From assembly GCA_946811185.2 (NCBI GenBank), contig OX328109.1:41586129-41650128 (forward strand): DNA of 64,000 nt, written 5' to 3'. A program made the translations under genes and the position numbers. Shown here piece by piece: positions 42,921 to 53,977 of this stretch; the stretch's first letter is position 1, and each line of letters opens with the position of its first letter. This stretch comes from Hippopus hippopus (lineage: Eukaryota > Mollusca > Bivalvia > Cardiida > Cardiidae). The notes beneath the pieces are model-generated. The model did not search any database. It was given only the letters and a program-made list of their open reading frames with translations, and was not told the origin of the DNA.

Positions 42921-43620
42921 TTCCCCTCGTAATTAAATCCTTCACACAGACGAGCCGGGTTTGAGTCTCTAAAATTCAAATCGGCGATTTTTTGTCCACA
43001 ACGAAAAATAGTGTACCCGATATTTGTCCAACCGGAATATAATTTCTCAAACTGCCAGTAAAACACTCCGAGTATGAAATGAAAGTGCCAAAGTATACCT
43101 AGAAGGAAGGGAGAATACAAGTTGTATTTTTTAAGTACGAACTAAATGTCCACTAAAATATAATTTCTTAAAAATATCATGAAAACGCGTACAAAAAATT
43201 TGGATAAAAACATATATTACTGAAAAAGAGGGAAATGCAATATATGAATATACATATAGATCTTGGCCTATTTGTATGTACCGAACACCTTGTCCGATTA
43301 CTTGAATAAATATTTCTCAAATCACCAGGAAAACACGCACTGAGAAATGAGTGTCTTTAAATTCTATCGAGACAGGGTAAAATCCAACATATATCTTTTT
43401 GAGTACACGAACACCTTGACAAATGGATATTCCAGGTATATGAAGGACAAGTTTACACGAATGAATAATCCAATATAAACACGATATAATATAGCTAACC
43501 GATACCATATATGAGTAAAGCTGACAACACGGTTTTTTTTTTATAGAAACACTCCCACCCGGCATTTATTTCATACAGATCTACTTCTGTCTTTCAAACA
43601 ATCATATGTGTAAACATACA
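42921..43620 (-). promoter_or_regulatory. 5' flank of the PIGN-like gene
   Basis: This interval lies directly upstream of the start codon and must hold the 5' UTR and probably the core promoter. No clear TATA box or initiator could be fixed by eye. It contains a diverged tandem repeat (43030-43450). Confidence 0.4.
43030..43450. repeat. Diverged tandem repeat upstream of the PIGN-like gene
   Basis: The block TTTCTCAAA-(T/C)-CCAG-AAAACAC, then GAGT-T-AAAT, then TTTTT(A/G)AGTACGAAC recurs with about 130-150 bp spacing (near 43044, 43163 and 43314). Confidence 0.5.
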
Positions 43621-43624
43621 AGAG

Positions 43625-44132
43625 ATAGAAAGTTTATAAAAAAAACATTGTGGCAAAGAAGAAACCACTATTTTCCCCTCAATATCTTCTACCCTTACAG
43701 ACAAATCCCATCAACTGAACCATATTTAATTTGTCGTCTGCAAATCCTTTGAGTTTAGGCGGGTCCATGACCTTGTCGTCTAGTGAAGGGTAAAATAGAA
43801 CTAGATATGGAGCTACGAATTTTTCCGACGATTATTTAAAAAAAAAAACAGACACACGTGTGTAACCCTATTTGATCTATTTTTCTTGCCGTTTCTATGG
43901 CACTTTACCACACAATCCCGAGTTTTAACGACCCCGAAAAAGTCCTCTAAGCCTTTTAAAAACAATGTGGGAAAAGAAGAAAATGCTGGTAACCAACATT
44001 TTCTCCTTTTCCCTCAATGTTTTCTAACCTATTACAGACAAGTTCCCATCATTTGAGTCACATCTAAATTGTCGTCTGCAACTGCTTTGAATATGGATAA
44101 GTCTACATATTTGTCGTCTGGTACAGTTAGAA
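43625..44132 (+). mobile_element. Two family A MITEs upstream of the PIGN-like gene
   Basis: 43625-43795 (hairpin reduced) and 43899-44132 (CTTTACCACACAATCCCGAG start, core with two mismatches). Confidence 0.75.
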
Positions 44133-44420
44133 TACTATTTCATTTAAAACCAATATTGTCGCCAGCCAACTCATATACATATACCTCGATGTCTCTCACC
44201 TGTCTGATTAGTGAATTATAATTAAGAACAATCGCACAGTGTATTCAGATGCCACACTTCGATCTCTGATAAACCTATCCACCCCGAATCAAATCAATAT
44301 TCCACCATGTACGAACCCGCTCACCTGTACAATGAAAGACGGTATGTACAGTAATCTACCCTATTGAACATTTTACCAACTCGGGGAAGATTATCCCTTG
44401 ACCCCTTAATCAAACAATCC
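44133..44420. other. Intergenic spacer
   Basis: Nothing recognised apart from a stray family A left end at 44398-44425. Confidence 0.35.
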
Positions 44421-44424
44421 GGCG

Positions 44425-45268
44425 TTAACCCTTTACCACAAGGTAAATATTTAGACTTGTCCAAATTCCAAGCATTTGCAGACGAAAAATTCAAAGTGGC
44501 TCTAATTGTGGGTGTCGTTATTGAGAGGGTAGAAAACATTGTGGGAAAAGGAGAAAATGCTGGTTACCAGCATTTTCTCCTTTTCCCACAATGTTTTCAA
44601 AATGCTATTTTTTCAGGGTCGTTTAAACCAGGGATTGTTTGGTAAAGGGTCAACCCTTTATAAAACAATCCCAAGTCAAGTACAGAAGACTTTTTGGGAG
44701 AGAAGGCTTTTGAAAACATTGTGGGTAAACGAGAAAATGCTTGAAACCATAATTTTCTCTTTTTCCGACATTGTTTTCTCCTATTCGAAAGACAAATACG
44801 ACAGTCTTAGCCTAATTTATCTGCGAATCTGCGAATGCTATGCATTTGAAAAAATCTAAAAAAAATCGTGTGTTAGAAAGTTAATCAGACGACAATTTTA
44901 TCGTGAACGCGTCTATATTAAAAGGCAGCTGCAACTAGAAAATTTTGTACGGCTCGTATAACGGATATCTTAAATGGGGTACAGAATATTGCAGTAAAAA
45001 GAGAAAATAATGGATAAACTGCAGTTTGTCCTTTTCCAATGATTTTATTAAAAGCGATTTTTCCACAGGGTCATTTATCCCTTTACCAAACAATCGCTGG
45101 TTTTTACGACCCTGAGATAGAAGCCTTTTGAAAACATTGTGGGAAAAGGAGAAAATGTTTTCTGCCCTGCTGGAAACAAATTTCAATTTTTGTGTTACGT
45201 TTATTTTGTCGTCTGCAAGTGATTTCAATTTGGACCAGTCTAAATTTTTGTCGTTTGGTAAAGAGTTA
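44425..45268. mobile_element. Chain of four family A MITEs
   Basis: 44425-44653 (opposite orientation, perfect hairpin 44530-44600), 44650-44882, 44882-45074 (worn) and 45074-45268 (one arm deleted, right TTAA at 45265). Confidence 0.82.
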
Positions 45269-45539
45269 ACGCGGGACCGTTTTAGTAAAGGGTTAAGAAA
45301 TTCAATAATTTATGCTACAAGCTGTGTGTACCCCGATATATGCGTTCGTGACGCATAACGACCTATCGTCTCCACTCGGCCGATTCCGTAAGTTTAATCA
45401 ATGACTCAGCCGAGGTTTGTCGAATAGCCTTTACACCCCGCGTGCCCGAACCCGTCTGCTGTTACAAATACGGATTTGTCACGCCCCTGCTGGACACATA
45501 GATCTGTGGAAAACATGGGAAAACATTTTGAAAAAAAGA

Positions 45540-45885
45540 GCAAACAATCATGAGTGACAAGTTGCTTGCTCCAGTTTGGGTTTGGTCTTACTTCGATAGG
45601 GCCTTTGAAATCATAGAAAGGAAAATAAGCAATAATGCTTCTCACCAACAATTGGTCCCTTTTCTTCATTTTTTCCTCCTTAACTTAAACACATTATCAT
45701 ATAAGCCTAGCTATAAAGACACTAAGAAATATGGCATTTGTAAACGCTGTGGAAAAAGGAGAAACTGCTTTTCTCACAATATTTCCTGCCCTTTGAAGGA
45801 CAAATTTCAGTTTTTGGATGTGATTTAATTTGTTGTTTGATACTGGACAATACGGACAAGGAAATGTTTGGTCGTTTTGGTAACG
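45540..45885 (+). mobile_element. Worn family A pieces
   Basis: Two reduced cores (45595-45665 and 45735-45785). The end motifs are partly preserved. Confidence 0.5.
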
Positions 45886-45959
45886 AAATAAGTACAAACT
45901 GCTGTATTAATTGATTGAACATTTCAAGGTAGTATTAAACATAGCATGCATACATAAAA

Positions 45960-46225
45960 TTGAACCTCGGTCTGTGAAAAGGGAGCTTAATGCAGCTGCA
46001 AAAAGTATCGACCCAGGTCAGCCTGCGCAATCCGCGCAGGCTGACCTGGGGCGATACTTTTTGCTATTGGTCAATTTTCTACTAGTACATGCACTAGTTT
46101 ACCCCATGCCTCAGTCAGTTGTTAGACAAAACGGAGTTCATAAATCCATGGCTATGTAATGACTTGCTTGGTATCATGCATCATAGAGACACATTAAGCC
46201 CCCTTTTGCTAGAGCATGGCTCAAT
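45960..46225 (+). mobile_element. Family B MITE
   Basis: GAACCTCGGTCTGTGAAAAG to GCTAGAGCATGGCTCA. The inner palindrome CCCAGGTCAGCCTGCGCA is perfect (46012-46049). Confidence 0.87.
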
Positions 46226-46525
46226 TTTATGTCTTCCAGGTATGAGAAAGACATCATGAAATAGACATCGCAACAAATGAATACAAGTCACTGATTATGA
46301 GTGGAGTTAGCAGTTAGAGAAACAGCGGAAAAAAGAAAGCAACTCGCTCACACACACGCGTACAGATAAAACACACGCACAAATTACCAGTACAAAGGGA
46401 AAAAAGATAGAGTCAAAAATTTGGCAAAAACTTTAGCTAACTTTAAGGTTTTACATTAACAGTAAAAGCTTCCGCATGGTAGTTAAATTCCATTTAAAAA
46501 GATCAAATAGATCTATGTCCTCCAT

Positions 46526-46920
46526 TTAACCCTTTCCCAAACAATCGCTGGTTTTTACGATGCTGGGAAAGAAGGCTTTTGAAACACTGTAGGAAAAGGA
46601 GAAAATGCTGGTAACCAGCATTTTCTCCTTTTCCCACAATGTTTTTTACTCTTTCATAGACAAAAGTCATCATTTACATTACATTTGATTTGTCGTCTGC
46701 AAACGCCTTCAGTTTGGTCTAGTCCAAAATTTTGTCGTTTGGAAAAAGGTTGAAAGACAAATTCCCTCATTGGAGCTATATGTAACCCTTTACCAAACAA
46801 AGAAATTTTCAACGTTTCTATATTGGAAACATTTGCAAACAACCTATTAAATGTTGCTCAGGTAATGCGAAATGAAACTGAAAAGAAATAACATTTTCCA
46901 ACAGACACAGAACCATGATA
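46526..46920 (+). mobile_element. Family A MITE (46526-46752) and a fragment
   Basis: TTAACCCTTTCCCAAACAAT at 46526, perfect core at 46580-46645, worn right end. A left-end fragment continues to about 46920. These are the last ordinary family A copies before the tandem array. Confidence 0.8.
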
Positions 46921-46967
46921 AATACCAGTGGTATTTGTATGTTTGGTCAGTGTTAGAGCCAATTTCG

Positions 46968-47075
46968 ACTTTATTTCAGAAATTGTGGAGGCTAGTATAC
47001 CTATCCATGCTTTCTTCTTCCCAATCCGCTGGCTGCTTTCTCGCAATTTCTCCAAAGCCCTGCACTAATTCAATA
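46968..47075 (-). mobile_element. SINE (type 1) tail fragment
   Basis: GGCTAGTATACCTATCCATG, CTTTCTTCTTCCC and CGCTGGCTGCTTTC match the 3' half of type 1. Confidence 0.55.
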
Positions 47076-47129
47076 AAACTTCCTAGATCTAGTTATCAAT
47101 TTCAATATAACTTTTTCTATTTTGAATTT

Positions 47130-48215
47130 GATCCAAGATGGCCGACTGGTGGCCATTTTGGATTAAAAAGTCAGCCAGAAATAGGGAACAGCCTATTTGG
47201 AACTCTTTCTCGGTACATGAGCCTCTGTACGTTGCTGATTCAACTTTAATTTTCTTGGATGGGTTAGAAGATGGCCGACCGGCAACCATTTTTGATTGTC
47301 AATTTCTGCTTTTTAATCCGTTTGGAGCTATTCCTCCATCACCATTGGTTGGCACTCGTCACAACTCGGCCGATTCCGTACCTACATCTAACCTCGTCTG
47401 TATAACGGTTGTTTCCATTTGAACTGCCAATCACGTGATCTAATACATGGCGGCGCCACTGTCATTCGTTTAGCAACGACATAAACAACCTCGATGAAGT
47501 TATTTACACCTATCTATCTGTCTCAATTGATAATCCACGTTAAAAAATGAATGTTCGAACTGTTTGTCAACTAAAATATAGTTAGCAAGATTTCAGTAGA
47601 AAATTGAAACTCAAGTTTTCTTTTTTACGAGGAGCCTTACAATTTTCAGAACGGTGAACCGGTGTATTTCCGGCGATGAAATGTAGAGTGTTGGTGCATA
47701 TCAAGCTACCAGATACAGCCGAGAGATTTGATGGCTCCCATCACCCGAGCTATGCCGAATGCATTGGCTGGTATATAATGGAACTTTTAGGATGCAAGAA
47801 CCCCTGCACCATGCTATCTTCTGTTAACTTTACGTCGGATTAGATCCAAGATAGCCGACACGCTGCCATTTTGAATTTACATTTTCTACTTTTTCCTTTG
47901 TTTTGAAGCTAATTCTCAGCTACAATGGGGGGGGGGGGGGGGGGGGAAAGGTTGGGAGTAGAAAAACTTCTAGGCCATATTTACTCATTTTATGCTGTGA
48001 TACTGGACACCTTTTTTTTTTCAGATCTTGGTTCATTATGGCCGACTAGCGGACATATTAAACTAACAGTATCTGCTTTTTTCATCTGTTTTGGCGGTAT
48101 TTTTCAATAACAAAATCAGCTGAATACACAGAAATACCTCGGTGAATGTAATCCTGCAATGTGACCGGTCATATAAATTTTGTGTTTTGAATTGAACATT
48201 AAGATGGCTGCCTCT
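47130..48215. repeat. Diverged repeat cluster built on CCAAGATGGCCGAC
   Basis: The phrase (C/T)AAGATGGCCGAC...GCCATTTT, often preceded by GGATTAGATC and followed by TTTCTGCTTTTT, occurs near 47134, 47266 and 47845, and in weaker form near 48030 and 48200. The core resembles the YY1 consensus AAGATGGCGGC. A G20 run lies at 47927-47946. Confidence 0.6.
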
Positions 48216-48612
48216 CAGCCTAGTGATCGACCTAGTTTTTCGTCTAATCAGAGACCAGTATTTGGCGAGATTTTTTTTACATCTAAAACCGCATTAAACT
48301 TCGTTTGTCTAAAATAAAAGGAACCATTCTGCATGTACAAAATGTACTAGCTCCTCCAAATTTGTCATAAAGCTATTGTGCTCGCTGGAATGCTCATGAA
48401 GTTCTTCCTTTCTCGTGCATTAAACGAAATATGGAACAACTACGGATATCTACTTGGGCCACTGCTTTTCGGCGTAGCTGTATAAGTTGGCTTTTGCCCA
48501 CTTCTTAAGATTAGTATCGCGTGAAAAAATAAGAATTTGCAATCGGTGAAAAAATGTGGACATGTTTATTCCGAGGGCCTATTCGCAGGACCCATTTACG
48601 ACGCTAATATAT
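48216..48612. other. Intergenic spacer, nothing recognised
   Basis: No coding or mobile sequence was recognised. Confidence 0.35.
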
Positions 48613-48873
48613 GGCCTGCAACGCACGAAGAGGGGCATTCAGACATTTGTGTAAAGTTTTGTCTCGGATAAGCCTGTGCAGTCCGCGCAGGCTAATCCGA
48701 GACGGAACTTTACAACTACATAAGATTTCGTCCTACAGTAGACTTCCGCAAAACAGAAAATTTACATGAGAACGGAAAGTGTCGTTTCGGATCGGTCTGC
48801 GCGGACTGCGCAGGCTGATCCGAGACGACACTTTCACAAGTGTCCGAATGCCCCTTTTCGCGTGTTTCAGGCC
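48613..48873 (+). mobile_element. Family D MITE, second copy
   Basis: GGCCTGCAACGCACGAAGAG to TTTTCGCGTGTTTCAGGCC, with the same two inner palindromes as the copy at 41876-42136. Confidence 0.85.
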
Positions 48874-49300
48874 ATTAATTACAAGGGTTGCTACCTTTAG
48901 ATTGATACTTATAACGCTTGTTCACACACCATAGCAAGTAAATTTGATAGGGATATTCCTTTTCTCACAGTCTCTTGCATTTTTTTTTTCGTGTGTAACC
49001 TCAAAGACCATTACTTTATATACAGTCTACAGGTAATTGAACTTTCTGCAAACGCGAGTTTGGCACGCCCCCTATGGCAACGCCAGATTTTGGTTGCCAT
49101 GCCCGACAAGGGCATTATCAATCAGAAATATGTGCCAGTCTACTACGGATTACATTTCAGACTTCAAAATAGACATCAACTTTACTTTTCAACCATTTTT
49201 CCAAATAATTACAACCGTTTTTTTTCACTGGCACGTGACTTCCGGTGTTCCAATTGTTTTAGAAAGTGGAGGGATATATATATAAATACATGTAGATAAT

Positions 49301-50082
49301 TTTTGTGGCATTTGTCGAAGACAATGCTACTATGAGTTCAATATTGAATGTTCAATATTGAATTTCGAAGACCATGTATTGTATTTTGTGCAAAACCGAA
49401 GGAAATAGAGCCAATTAAACTCAATTGTTCTCAGACAAATGAGTTTTTCGATAGCACTTAGATATGTAATTGGAAATGGCGTATTAACATAAACTGGATT
49501 AGGCCATCGATCATGGAAATACTTCTTTTTGATTGAAAATAGCTTCATCCGCTCTTAGCCTTCTATTTGGTGCAATGATATACACAAAATTTGTCTACTG
49601 ACCGTTTTGGTTCCGGGTTTGTTCGTTCCAAAACCAGTTCGTCCCTGGGCTTGTTTGTCCCATGATTGCACGCTATTCCATTTGATTGTGCATGAATATT
49701 TACAGATCAAAATAATTGATTGTAATGTTGGGAATTAGATCTTGACGGCCAAAGATATCACAAAATCATAGTTTTCAGGTATAAACTTAATTTTATTCGA
49801 TATATATGCATGGTTTCCCTCTCTCTACCCATCATGCATCCTACCGTCAAGGGACATTACTCTTGACTCCTCCTATGAATTATCAAAGGGAGACCACCAA
49901 TACACAAATAACCCAAACTTTGGCACCAGTACTCTCCCTTTAATCATGAAAAAAAAAATGGAGGTATTAATTTGCTTAGTAGGTTGACTTTCAAGTTAAT
50001 ATTTAATTTTTTTTTTTCAAATTATTAATTCCACACAATGGCTTCCTTGACAAATGCCCCATCAGCGTTTTCAACGCTTTGA
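49301..50082 (-). mobile_element. Family F repeat inserted in the first array unit
   Basis: The inverted copy of 19217-19979. Comparison with later units (59150-59190) shows where the array is interrupted. It carries the same open frame, here 49350-49548 on the minus strand, with about eleven amino-acid differences and no stop. Confidence 0.75.
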
Positions 50083-50094
50083 TTTCTTGTTGTA

Positions 50095-50310
50095 CTCAAC
50101 TGCTTCCATGGCCCAGTGGGCTTGGTAGTCAGTACAAAACTATTTTTAGTCTTGGTCACGGTCTTCTTCAGGGATTCGATCCTGAAACCCTTCATTTTTA
50201 CTCTCTCTCTCTCTTATTTCTTTTAACTCTTTTCTCTCCTTTTTCTCTAAATACTTGGTTCTTACTTACATTTAAATGTAAGGCTTTGATAAATATCTTA
50301 AAAATGTATG
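50095..50310 (+). mobile_element. tRNA-headed SINE (type 6) of the array unit
   Basis: CCATGGCCCAGTGGGCTTGG (A-box-like) and GGGATTCGATCCTGAAACCC (B-box-like), then a TCTCTCTC tract and a tail shared with 59190, 61455 and 63727. Confidence 0.65.
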
Positions 50311-50649
50311 TAAATTTTCATTCTCATTAATTACCCTCTTTTCTTTGTAAGGATAGTGTTTCCCCACAACAAATTTGCCAAGCCAGGCTGTGGCTCTGAC
50401 TCTGTGTGTCAATGAGACATTATCTGCCCTGGGCCAGTAATGACATAGTTGAATCCCTAAAGCGCAGACGACATTGCTATGTAGACCAGAGTCCGAAATC
50501 AGTTCTTTTCCTCATTAATTAACACCTTTTCTTTGTAACCGTCGTGTTTACCCACAATAATATTGCTGACCATGCTGTGGCTCTGAATATATAATTATTG
50601 CACTTATCCGCACACAAAAACCAAATGCGAGTTTGTGTAGAGTTTGCCA

Positions 50650-50760
50650 TTTCAGTCCATATAAAGGACAGAAAACATTGTGGCAAAAGGCAAAAATTCT
50701 GGTAATCAGCATTTTCTCTGTTATCCACAATGTTTTCAAAAGCTCTCAATGTGAGTTTGT
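50650..50760. mobile_element. Family A core captured in the array unit (first unit)
   Basis: AAAACATTGTGGCAAAAGGC with ATCCACAATGTTTTC, flanked by direct repeats GTTTGTGTA-AGTTTGCCATT. It lacks the family A ends and TTAA. Confidence 0.75.
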
Positions 50761-51559
50761 GTAAAGTTTGCCATTCCAATTCATTTCTGCACATATCTGT
50801 CCAATGACATTAATGAATTTTGTCATTCTGATTTGATGAAATTTTAGTGTTTTGTTGCTATTTTCTCTTTAAGGGAAAACAGCCATATTGGTGTTGCAAA
50901 TGTAAAAGTTATGTTTCCCAGTGCAAGTAAGTGCCAAATATGAGTGCATTGTCATGGAAACTATCTTCAGATTCTAGTCTCCGTAAAACCGTTGCGGACA
51001 ATATAGGGGTTCAACCATGTAGTTGCGTTCAGTTGAGGCACATGGAAGCTCAAGCCATATTCCGAGCCTGAGCCCTGGCTAGCCGTATGCATTTGACCGT
51101 GCAATGTGACCACCCCCCTTCCTTTTGTTGTTGTTCTCTCAGCCTACTCATGCCACAATAACTGATTAAACCTTCCAAAACTATCAGGCTATTCCAAAAC
51201 CAAAGTTGAATTATTTTCCCTGACTGCACAAAGCAGAACTGCTCCTTATCCTTTCTACTCAGTCTAACCCCAATATGCCTGTCAAAATGTCTTTAATTTA
51301 CCATCATAAAAATTCAGATTGTTCTTCAACAGAATTTTCTTTTTGATGTGTTAAAAATGTAATGGAGTGAAAGGGGCGCTTGCCGTGGTTCTGAATATGT
51401 GTAAAATAGACATTATGATCCTTGAGCCTGTTACGACATGGCTGAATCTCTAAAACGCAGATGTCATTGATACATGACTAGAGTTCGGAATTGGTTTCAG
51501 CGGACGGTCACCCACTTATATAATTATTGCATTTATCCGCACACAAAAACCAAATGCGA

Positions 51560-51715
51560 ATTTGTGTAAAGTTTGCCATTCCAATCCATTAAAAAGGGTA
51601 CAAAACATTGTGGGAGATGGAAAAAATTCTGGTTATCAGCATTTTCCCCTTTTTCCACAATGTTTTCAAAAGCTCTCAATGTCAGTTTGTGTAAAGTTTG
51701 CCATTCCAATCCATT
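51560..51715. mobile_element. Family A core captured in the array unit (second unit)
   Basis: ACAAAACATTGTGGGAGATG and CCACAATGTTTTC arms between two copies of TTTGTGTAAAGTTTGCCATT. Confidence 0.75.
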
Positions 51716-51753
51716 TCTGCACATATGTGTCTAATGACATTAATGAATTTTGT

Positions 51754-51794
51754 CATTCTTATTTGAAGACAATTTTAGTGTTTTGTTGCTATTT
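51754..51794 (+). repeat. Left target-site duplication of the LINE (about 41 bp)
   Basis: CATTCTTATTTGAAGACAAT and on to TTGCTATTT, repeated with three differences at 58147-58187. Confidence 0.82.
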
Positions 51795-52413
51795 ACCCCC
51801 AACTGGGCGGGGGGATAGAAATAGCTCAGCTGTCGCACTACAGCAGGGGTAAGACTCCCCACTGTGCCTGCCTGTTTGCCGTGGGCTGCAACTCGTGTCG
51901 TTCGGTGACTGGATCCTGGTGGTTGAGTGGATTCAGAGCTCGGCCCTTTGATAGCTCTGTTTTCGCAACACACCACTTTGGCCTTGAACTGAACTAAACG
52001 AGAGGTCAGGAAGGCCCGTCCTGATCAATCGGCTGGTCATGCCTTGCCCTAGGGCATCTAATATGTTCTTTCTTTTGCACCCTTCTCTCAATTAAAATTA
52101 CTGTCTTCTCTATATCTAATCCAGACTCTTTTCAGATTTTATATTTCTTGTTCTGCCCTAGAAGGCGGTGGCTCATGGGTCAATCGGGTGAAATTTCTTT
52201 GGTATTTGGCTGACATTTGTAACCTCTCAATGATCGTCTAAGCTTGGTATGACTTTCTGCGAAAATGCATCTGTCCAGTTTAGCCCTTTCATACCGAGTA
52301 TACCACTGATGTATCCCTGTCATGGTCTGCGAACGGGTTTTCCCCAAACCATGTCCCCCTGTTGGGCCCCGTGGTGGGTGGGGAGCATCGGTGGTGAAAC
52401 TTTACACACAAAC

Positions 52414-53905
52414 ATGGCGTCCCAAAAAAAAGCCAAGCTCAATGAAAGCAAGCGCCCTCTTTCAGATAGTGAAATTCCTACTTCTTCCTTTAATTCTTCA
52501 CGTTTTATTGTTATCCAGTCTCAAGATCCTTTAAAAACCTGTCACAAAACTCTCTCCTTTCATGATAGAAAAACAAATATCTAGCATCCTTGGAACTCCG
52601 AAATCTGTCAAAAAACTTAAAGACCAGATCCTTCTAGTTGAATGTCTCACTAATCAACAAGCACTGAATCTTTTAAAACACACAAAATTCTTTGACACAG
52701 ACGTTAAAATTTTCCTACATCCTTCTCTCAATTCTTGTAAAGGAGTAATTAGATGCAAAGAGCTTAGCCACTGCAACTCCATGCAAGAAATTAAAGACAA
52801 CCTGAAACAACAAGGTGCATCCGATGTTCAACGGATTTCTGTACGCAGAGATGGAGAACAGAGACTTACAAACACATACATTTTGACATTTTTTTCACCT
52901 GTTCTTCCAACATCTATCAAGATAGACTTCCAAATTGTTAAAGTAGATGTGTATGTGCCAAAACCCTTGCCATGTTTTAAATGCCAGCGGTATCACATCA
53001 GTAAATGTCCAAACCAAGAAACATGCTCTAAATGTGCTCAGCAAGGACCTGACCATGACAGTACTACATGTTCAAATCCTCCTCTTTGCATTAATTGTAA
53101 GTCTCCACACTCTACTTTTTCAAGAGAGTGTCCTGTATGGAGGGAAGAAAAAGAAATCCTGTCCATTAAATACAACAATAATGTTAGCTTTCCAGAAGCA
53201 AGGAAAATATTTGAACAACGCAAGAAAACCTCTTATGGTCCTAGCTATGCAGGTGTTGTTGACTCATCAACTGAAAAGGACGACTGCAGCACTTGTAAGA
53301 TTCTTGCGAAAGTTCTCCTTCAAAAATTTCCTGATGTAGCTACTGAGCTGAAAGAACTTCTCCCTCCATCCACCTTGTCCAAACTCATTCCTGACTCTCC
53401 ATCTGCGTCTAAAACAAACAAAACCTCTTCTGCACCCTCAAAACCCAGAAACTCTCAAAGTATTTCTTCACAAAAAACTTCAAAGCCATCTACCTCTTCG
53501 CAAAATATCTCTTCGAAAAATGCTTCAAAGCCATCTCCCCCTTCACAACAGCCTCTAAAGAAACCCCAACCTCCATCTTCACAGTCTACAACTAAATCTA
53601 ACGTTTCATCTAAAGATAACAAATCTAATCATGCACCCCGATCTCCTAAAAGGTCTTCTTCCAAACCTAAACCACAATCTAGAGATGCCTATAGATCTTG
53701 TGAAATCACAGTCAGAGTAAATGATCCTGTTCCTACCTCCAACAGATTTTCGGAGCTAGAGGACATGGATGCAGATACTGAAAATCTGGAAGGCGAGGCT
53801 TCAGATTCAGAAGCCTCTATCTGGTCCGTTTCTAAAGATCCTTGGAACAAGGACACTGACAGTTGGCACGCGTCCAAACCCGAGACAACTGTAATGAAAT
53901 CTTAA
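52414..53905 (+). pseudogene. LINE ORF1, gag-like zinc-knuckle protein, one frameshift
   Basis: The frame opens at ATG 52414 (MASQKKAKLNESKRPLSDSE). It is shifted by one base in the A-run at 52533-52537, then continues open as a 447-codon frame from 52562. Three C-x2-C knuckles lie near residues 138-190 of the downstream frame: CFKCQRYHISKC, CSKCAQQGPDHDSTTC and CINCKSPHSTFSREC. A Ser/Lys/Pro-rich tail follows. The role is RNA binding in the retrotransposition particle (family knowledge). The downstream frame alone lacks the first 50 residues. Confidence 0.82.
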
Positions 53906-53977
53906 TCAATCTATTTTAAAATGTATTGGTTTATGGCCTCTTTTTTTACTTTAGCTTTTATACTTTTTTCATGCACA

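Noticed and set aside
47138..47422. A 94-codon plus-strand frame near the CCAAGATGGCCGAC cluster
   Set aside because: It lies in diverged repeat sequence, has no homologous motif and no splice context.
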